Below, piece after piece: positions 60,254-64,000 of a DNA stretch of 64,000 bases. This DNA is from Photobacterium damselae. Its GTDB lineage: Bacteria > Pseudomonadota > Gammaproteobacteria > Enterobacterales > Vibrionaceae. Both the position numbers and the translations under genes were made by a program. The stretch covers positions 1 to 64,000 of the forward strand of contig NZ_PYOG01000012.1 of NCBI RefSeq assembly GCF_003026815.1, written 5' to 3'. Each line of letters starts with the position of its first letter. Position 1 is the stretch's first letter. The notes under the pieces were generated by a model, which saw nothing but the letters and a program-made list of their open reading frames with translations, was not told the origin of the DNA and searched no databases.

Positions 60254-61843
60254 ATGGCTATATCTCTAGGGAACGCCTTTATCAAAAATTTCCTCGGTAA
60301 GGCGCCCGATTGGTACAAAGTTGCAATTATTGCATTTTTAATTATTAACCCTATTGTTTTCTTCCTTGTTGATCCTTTTGTTGCTGGTTGGCTTTTGGTG
60401 GTTGAATTTATCTTCACCCTAGCCATGGCACTGAAGTGTTACCCGCTCCAACCTGGTGGCTTACTGGCTATTGAAGCCGTTGCTATTGGGATGACTAGCC
60501 CAGAGCAAGTAAAACACGAATTGGTTGCCAATATTGAAGTTCTACTGCTACTTGTGTTTATGGTGGCAGGTATCTACTTCATGAAGCAGCTGCTACTGTT
60601 TATCTTCACCAAGATCTTAATTGGTATTCGCTCAAAAGTTTTATTGTCGTTGGCATTTTGTGTCATGGCCGCATTTCTTTCCGCTTTCTTAGATGCTTTA
60701 ACTGTTATTGCGGTTGTTATTAGCGTAACAGTTGGTTTTTACAGCATCTATCACAAGGTAGCTTCCGAACAAGATCCAAATAGCCAGCATGACCACACCT
60801 CTGATGAAAATGTGCAGGAAGTGAGTCGTGATGACCTAGAAAACTATCGTGCTTTTTTACGTAGCTTATTAATGCATGCTGGTATCGGTACCGCTTTAGG
60901 TGGCGTAACAACCATGGTTGGTGAGCCACAGAACTTGATTATTGCCGATCAAGCTGGCTGGCAGTTTGGTGAGTTTATTATCCGCATGGCTCCAGTGACA
61001 GTGCCTGTATTTATCTGTGGTCTACTCACCTGTATTTTGGTCGAAAAGTTCCACTTATTCGGATATGGCGCTCGGTTACCAGAAAATGTACGTAAGATCT
61101 TAGTTGATTTTGATAATGAAGAGCGTAAAAGTCGCACTAACCTCGACTATGCCAAGTTAATCATTCAAGTTGTGATTGCTGTATGGTTAATTGTAGGTTT
61201 GGCTCTGCACCTTGCCGCGGTTGGCTTAATTGGTCTTACTGTGATTATTCTGGCAACATCATTTACCGGGATCACCGAAGAGCATGCACTGGGTAAAGCG
61301 TTTGAAGAAGCGCTACCTTTTACGGCACTATTAGCGGTATTTTTCTCTATCGTTGCCGTTATTATCGACCAACATCTGTTTGCACCTATTATTCAATGGG
61401 TACTGAGTATGGAAGGCAGCGCTCAGCTCACTATGTTCTATGTCGCAAATGGTATTTTGTCGATGGTGTCAGATAACGTCTTTGTTGGTACGGTATACAT
61501 CAACGAAGTTAAAGCAGCTCTGCTTGATGGTGTCATTACTCGCGATCAATTCGACATGCTAGCCGTAGCAATCAATACCGGAACGAACCTACCATCGGTT
61601 GCAACACCAAATGGTCAAGCAGCATTCTTATTTGCTCTAACTTCGGCAATTGCACCACTGATTCGTCTTTCTTACGGTCGTATGGTCTATATGGCGCTGC
61701 CGTATACGATTGTACTGACATTAGTAGGTCTTGCTGGTATTGAGTTACTTCTTGTACCAATGACCCATTGGTTCGAAGCTACTGGTTGGTTAACCGCTCC
61801 TGCAGCAGAAGCCATTCAAGCTGTTGTCCCTGCGGCTCATTAA
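60254..61843 (+). CDS. nhaB: Na+/H+ antiporter NhaB
   Basis: Inner-membrane antiporter that exports sodium in exchange for protons, of importance in saline media. 529 residues and about twelve helices. Conserved segments are [10 protein letters not shown] at the N terminus, [34 protein letters not shown] and [16 protein letters not shown] short charged loop rich in Asp/His lies at about 175-190. The fadR-nhaB-dsbB order is conserved in Vibrionaceae and enterobacteria. Confidence 0.97.
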   Translation: MAISLGNAFIKNFLGKAPDWYKVAIIAFLIINPIVFFLVDPFVAGWLLVVEFIFTLAMALKCYPLQPGGLLAIEAVAIGMTSPEQVKHELVANIEVLLLLVFMVAGIYFMKQLLLFIFTKILIGIRSKVLLSLAFCVMAAFLSAFLDALTVIAVVISVTVGFYSIYHKVASEQDPNSQHDHTSDENVQEVSRDDLENYRAFLRSLLMHAGIGTALGGVTTMVGEPQNLIIADQAGWQFGEFIIRMAPVTVPVFICGLLTCILVEKFHLFGYGARLPENVRKILVDFDNEERKSRTNLDYAKLIIQVVIAVWLIVGLALHLAAVGLIGLTVIILATSFTGITEEHALGKAFEEALPFTALLAVFFSIVAVIIDQHLFAPIIQWVLSMEGSAQLTMFYVANGILSMVSDNVFVGTVYINEVKAALLDGVITRDQFDMLAVAINTGTNLPSVATPNGQAAFLFALTSAIAPLIRLSYGRMVYMALPYTIVLTLVGLAGIELLLVPMTHWFEATGWLTAPAAEAIQAVVPAAH

Positions 61844-61875
61844 GAAGCAAGAGTTTTAGACTAGGTAACAAAATA

Positions 61876-61910
61876 TCATAAGGCCAGTTTACTTATTACT
61901 GGCCTTATGA
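61876..61910 (+). terminator. Hairpin after nhaB
   Basis: A perfect 13-bp stem, TCATAAGGCCAGT (61876-61888) with ACTGGCCTTATGA (61898-61910), follows the nhaB stop. The trailing TTGAATCTTT is only partly T-rich. Confidence 0.65.
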
Positions 61911-62063
61911 TTGAATCTTTGCCAATTTCAAAGGTCATAGATAAGTAGTTACCTAAGAGCAAAAACCTTGTAGCTTCAATTAATTAGTTATATATGATTA
62001 CCCAACCAATGATGCTCTACCTAAACAGGAAGCATTGGTGTTCCAATATCAGAGAATGACATA

Positions 62064-62585
62064 ATGCAACTGATGCAATTTTTTAACGCCTATTCAAAAA
62101 GCCGTAAAGCTTGGCTGACCCTATTGTTCTGTATCATCTTTTTTGAAGGCTGTGCCCTATTTTTTGAACATGTCATGGGACTTGCACCTTGCGTTATGTG
62201 TATTTATGAGCGTGTAGCAATGATGGGGATTGTCGTTGCAGCTCTAATTGGTTTAATTGCACCGCAGTACCCTTATTTCCGCTGGTTAGGTTTAGCTGGA
62301 TGGGCATACAGTGCGTTTCGAGGATTTGAGTTAGCTCAAGAGCATGTTGGTTATCAGTTTAATCCATCACCATTTGCAACTTGTGACCTCTTCGTAAAAT
62401 TCCCTGATTGGGCACCTCTAAACCATTGGGCTCCTTGGATGTTTGAAGCTTATGGGGATTGCTCAAAAGTGGTGTGGAGTTTCTTAGGCCAATCAATGCC
62501 ACAATGGCTAGTGATCATCTTTGCTGTGAACCTACTGGCATGTGCTGTGATGATTTTGGCGCAGTTTTTTAATAAGAAAGCTTAA
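62064..62585 (+). CDS. dsbB: Disulfide bond formation protein B
   Basis: Inner-membrane quinone reductase that reoxidises DsbA. Four membrane helices; the first periplasmic Cys pair is in APCVMCIYERV (about residues 41-44) and the second in ATCDLFVKFPDW and EAYGDCSKVV. Length 173 residues. The ATG at 62064 follows AGAG; a second Met at residue 4 is also possible. It follows nhaB by about 220 bases and probably has its own promoter. Confidence 0.96.
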   Translation: MQLMQFFNAYSKSRKAWLTLLFCIIFFEGCALFFEHVMGLAPCVMCIYERVAMMGIVVAALIGLIAPQYPYFRWLGLAGWAYSAFRGFELAQEHVGYQFNPSPFATCDLFVKFPDWAPLNHWAPWMFEAYGDCSKVVWSFLGQSMPQWLVIIFAVNLLACAVMILAQFFNKKA

Positions 62586-62618
62586 ATAGAACCAATTAAA
62601 TAAGCCCATAAGTAAAAA

Positions 62619-62649
62619 AAGCGAAGTTTAACCATAACTTCGCTTTTTT
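62619..62649. terminator. Bidirectional terminator between dsbB and the YecA-like gene
   Basis: AAGCGAAGTT (62619-62628) pairs perfectly with AACTTCGCTT (62636-62645), flanked by A and T runs so that it can act on both strands. Confidence 0.88.
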
Positions 62650-62663
62650 GTTATCTGCAGTGA

Positions 62664-63287
62664 TTACTTACCGCAACACTGCTTGAATTTTTTGCCACTG
62701 CCGCACGGACACGCGTCATTACGACCGACATCTTTAAATGGATTAACCGCTTGTGCCCCCGCTCCAATTTGTAGCTCATCACCGGCCATCATCACTTCAG
62801 TTAACATCAAAGAGAGTTGCTGGCATAAAATCTCAAGCTCTGGCATCGCATCAATGCCAGCTTCTTGCATCTGAGCACGAGTCTCTTCTTCATCAACTAG
62901 TAGCATTAAAGTTGTGAGTAAAGCAGATAGCATACGCATAGTGCCATCATTAATTGGTTGTTCTGCCCAGTTTGGTTCAATGTGTTGCCAAACAGACAAA
63001 AAACCTTGGGCAAATTGTGCTAAATTTGCACGGTTCTCTTCAGCCCATACTAACGTTGGATCTAACTGATACTCGCCAGCTTTAACGGTACGATATTGCA
63101 ATTCAAAGTGATTAAGAATAAGCGTTTTATCATCATCACTAAGGGCTACATCACTCCCAAGCAGTTCTGGCAACCAAACTTCTGGCTCCATTGGTTTTGG
63201 GTTTGAATTAGCAGCAAACAGTGCACCTTCAATAAATGTTGCTGACATGCCCTGCCAATGGTCAGGAAGTTTGATTAAATCGGTCAT
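62664..63287 (-). CDS. YecA/UPF0149 family protein with SEC-C motif
   Basis: 207-residue protein with an N-terminal UPF0149 domain ([22 protein letters not shown]) and a C-terminal SEC-C zinc-binding motif [20 protein letters not shown], the tail also found in SecA. YecA of E. coli binds ribosomes near SecA-dependent chains and is a SEC-C protein of this kind. Metal binding by the C-x-C-x8-C-C pattern is likely. Convergent with dsbB. Function beyond this is not established. Confidence 0.87.
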   Translation of the reverse strand: MTDLIKLPDHWQGMSATFIEGALFAANSNPKPMEPEVWLPELLGSDVALSDDDKTLILNHFELQYRTVKAGEYQLDPTLVWAEENRANLAQFAQGFLSVWQHIEPNWAEQPINDGTMRMLSALLTTLMLLVDEEETRAQMQEAGIDAMPELEILCQQLSLMLTEVMMAGDELQIGAGAQAVNPFKDVGRNDACPCGSGKKFKQCCGK

Positions 63288-63470
63288 TACTTATCTCAAT
63301 TAAAATGAGCAAAAGAAAATAATTATACCCAATGGTCGAGAATATGCGAACCCGAGAAAAATCCAACCATAAAAACATCAACATTAAAACAGAGGTGACA
63401 AGCTAACTCTCAACCTCTAAAATCACGCCCCTTACTGTGAATTCATCCTTTATTAAGAGTTAGCTAACCC

Positions 63471-64000
63471 ATGCGCGTAATTTTAGGTCCGATGGAAGGA
63501 GTGCTCGACCATTTAATGCGAGAGATCTTGACCGATATTAATGACTATGATCTCTGTGTTACTGAATTTGTTCGAGTTGTTGATCGCCTTTTTCCTAACA
63601 GTGTCTTCTATCGTCTTTGCCCTGAATTACACAATGGGGGAAAAACTCGTGCAGGAACCCCAGTTCGCGTGCAAATTTTAGGACAAGATCCAAATTGGAT
63701 GGCAGAAAATGGCCGTCGAGCTGTAGAACTTGGCTCCCCTGGTGTCGATATTAACTTTGGTTGTCCAGCTAAACTGGTAAACAAAAGTAAAGGTGGCGCA
63801 GTATTACTTAAAGAACCAGAGCTCATCCACCAGATCGTGAAATCTGTTCGTCAGGCTGTTGATCCCACCAAACCGGTTACAGCAAAGATTCGCCTTGGCT
63901 GGGACGACCCTAATCACTGCTTTGAGATTGCCGATGCCATTGCTCAAGCTGGCGCGGATGAAATTACCGTTCATGGTCGAACTAAAGAAGATGGCTATCG
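63471..64000 (+). CDS. dusC: tRNA-dihydrouridine(16) synthase, 3' part beyond window
   Basis: FMN-dependent enzyme that reduces uridine 16 of tRNA. The first 176 codons are present and run off the window edge without a stop. Conserved features are [13 protein letters not shown] at the N terminus, [31 protein letters not shown] with the catalytic Cys (near residue 98) and ITVHGRTKE at the edge. The sequence matches the DusC rather than the DusA or DusB branch. The upstream yecA-like gene is divergent. Confidence 0.93.
   Translation, partial: MRVILGPMEGVLDHLMREILTDINDYDLCVTEFVRVVDRLFPNSVFYRLCPELHNGGKTRAGTPVRVQILGQDPNWMAENGRRAVELGSPGVDINFGCPAKLVNKSKGGAVLLKEPELIHQIVKSVRQAVDPTKPVTAKIRLGWDDPNHCFEIADAIAQAGADEITVHGRTKEDGY

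Overview
The window reads as a chromosomal segment of a member of the Vibrionaceae: AT-rich, dense with housekeeping genes, no tRNA, rRNA, insertion sequence, prophage or CRISPR array. Vibrionaceae markers are the Rnf/Rsx operon followed by nth, a divergent motY/rnt pair, a fadL-volA pair, a FadR regulator carrying the extra ~40-residue insertion described for Vibrio FadR, and nhaB beside fadR. A Photobacterium- or Aliivibrio-like organism is plausible; the genus is not proven from the sequence alone.

Layout. 1-485: very AT-rich non-coding DNA with a perfect pair of inverted DnaA boxes. 486-8309: pepE, then rsxABCDGE and nth; RsxC ends in a long alanine/lysine tandem-repeat tail. 8399-14098: motY, rnt, fadL and volA (outer-membrane lysophospholipid and fatty-acid use). 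14182-19666: peroxiredoxin, a NhaC-superfamily transporter, rof, grxD, sodB and asd. 20371-24769: a second NhaC-type antiporter, yjiH-yjiG and an M20 metallopeptidase, probably one physiological module. 25036-31119: a short Hcp, pyruvate:flavodoxin oxidoreductase (nifJ), a flavodoxin and ygbA. This is the most interesting block: the hcp promoter has a perfect FNR box placed for class II activation and a good NsrR-like palindrome just downstream of the predicted start, and ygbA has its own FNR-like box. 31418-34642: yejK / yejLM. 34683-38840: a small lipoprotein, a diguanylate cyclase and topB. 39004-52720: bax, mnmH-selD, ydjA, fadH, sppA, ansA, yeaC, a DUF2989 lipoprotein, msrB, gapA and yeaD, in large part the same neighbourhood as in E. 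coli. 52809-58722: a VOC protein and the stress operon yeaG-yeaH-ycgB. 58806-64000: fadR, nhaB, dsbB, a YecA/UPF0149 protein and the 5' part of dusC, cut by the window edge.

How the genes work together. FadL and VolA bring in fatty acids, FadH removes awkward double bonds, and FadR controls the pathway; a FadR-type operator lies upstream of fadH. SodB, the peroxiredoxin, GrxD, MsrB, Nth and Rsx (SoxR reduction) handle oxidative damage. The hcp-nifJ-flavodoxin-ygbA block looks like an anaerobic nitrosative-stress response in which pyruvate oxidation could supply electrons through flavodoxin to Hcp, replacing the usual partner reductase Hcr, which is absent here. Several Na+/H+ antiporters (NhaB, NhaC-type) and the Rnf complex fit a marine sodium economy.
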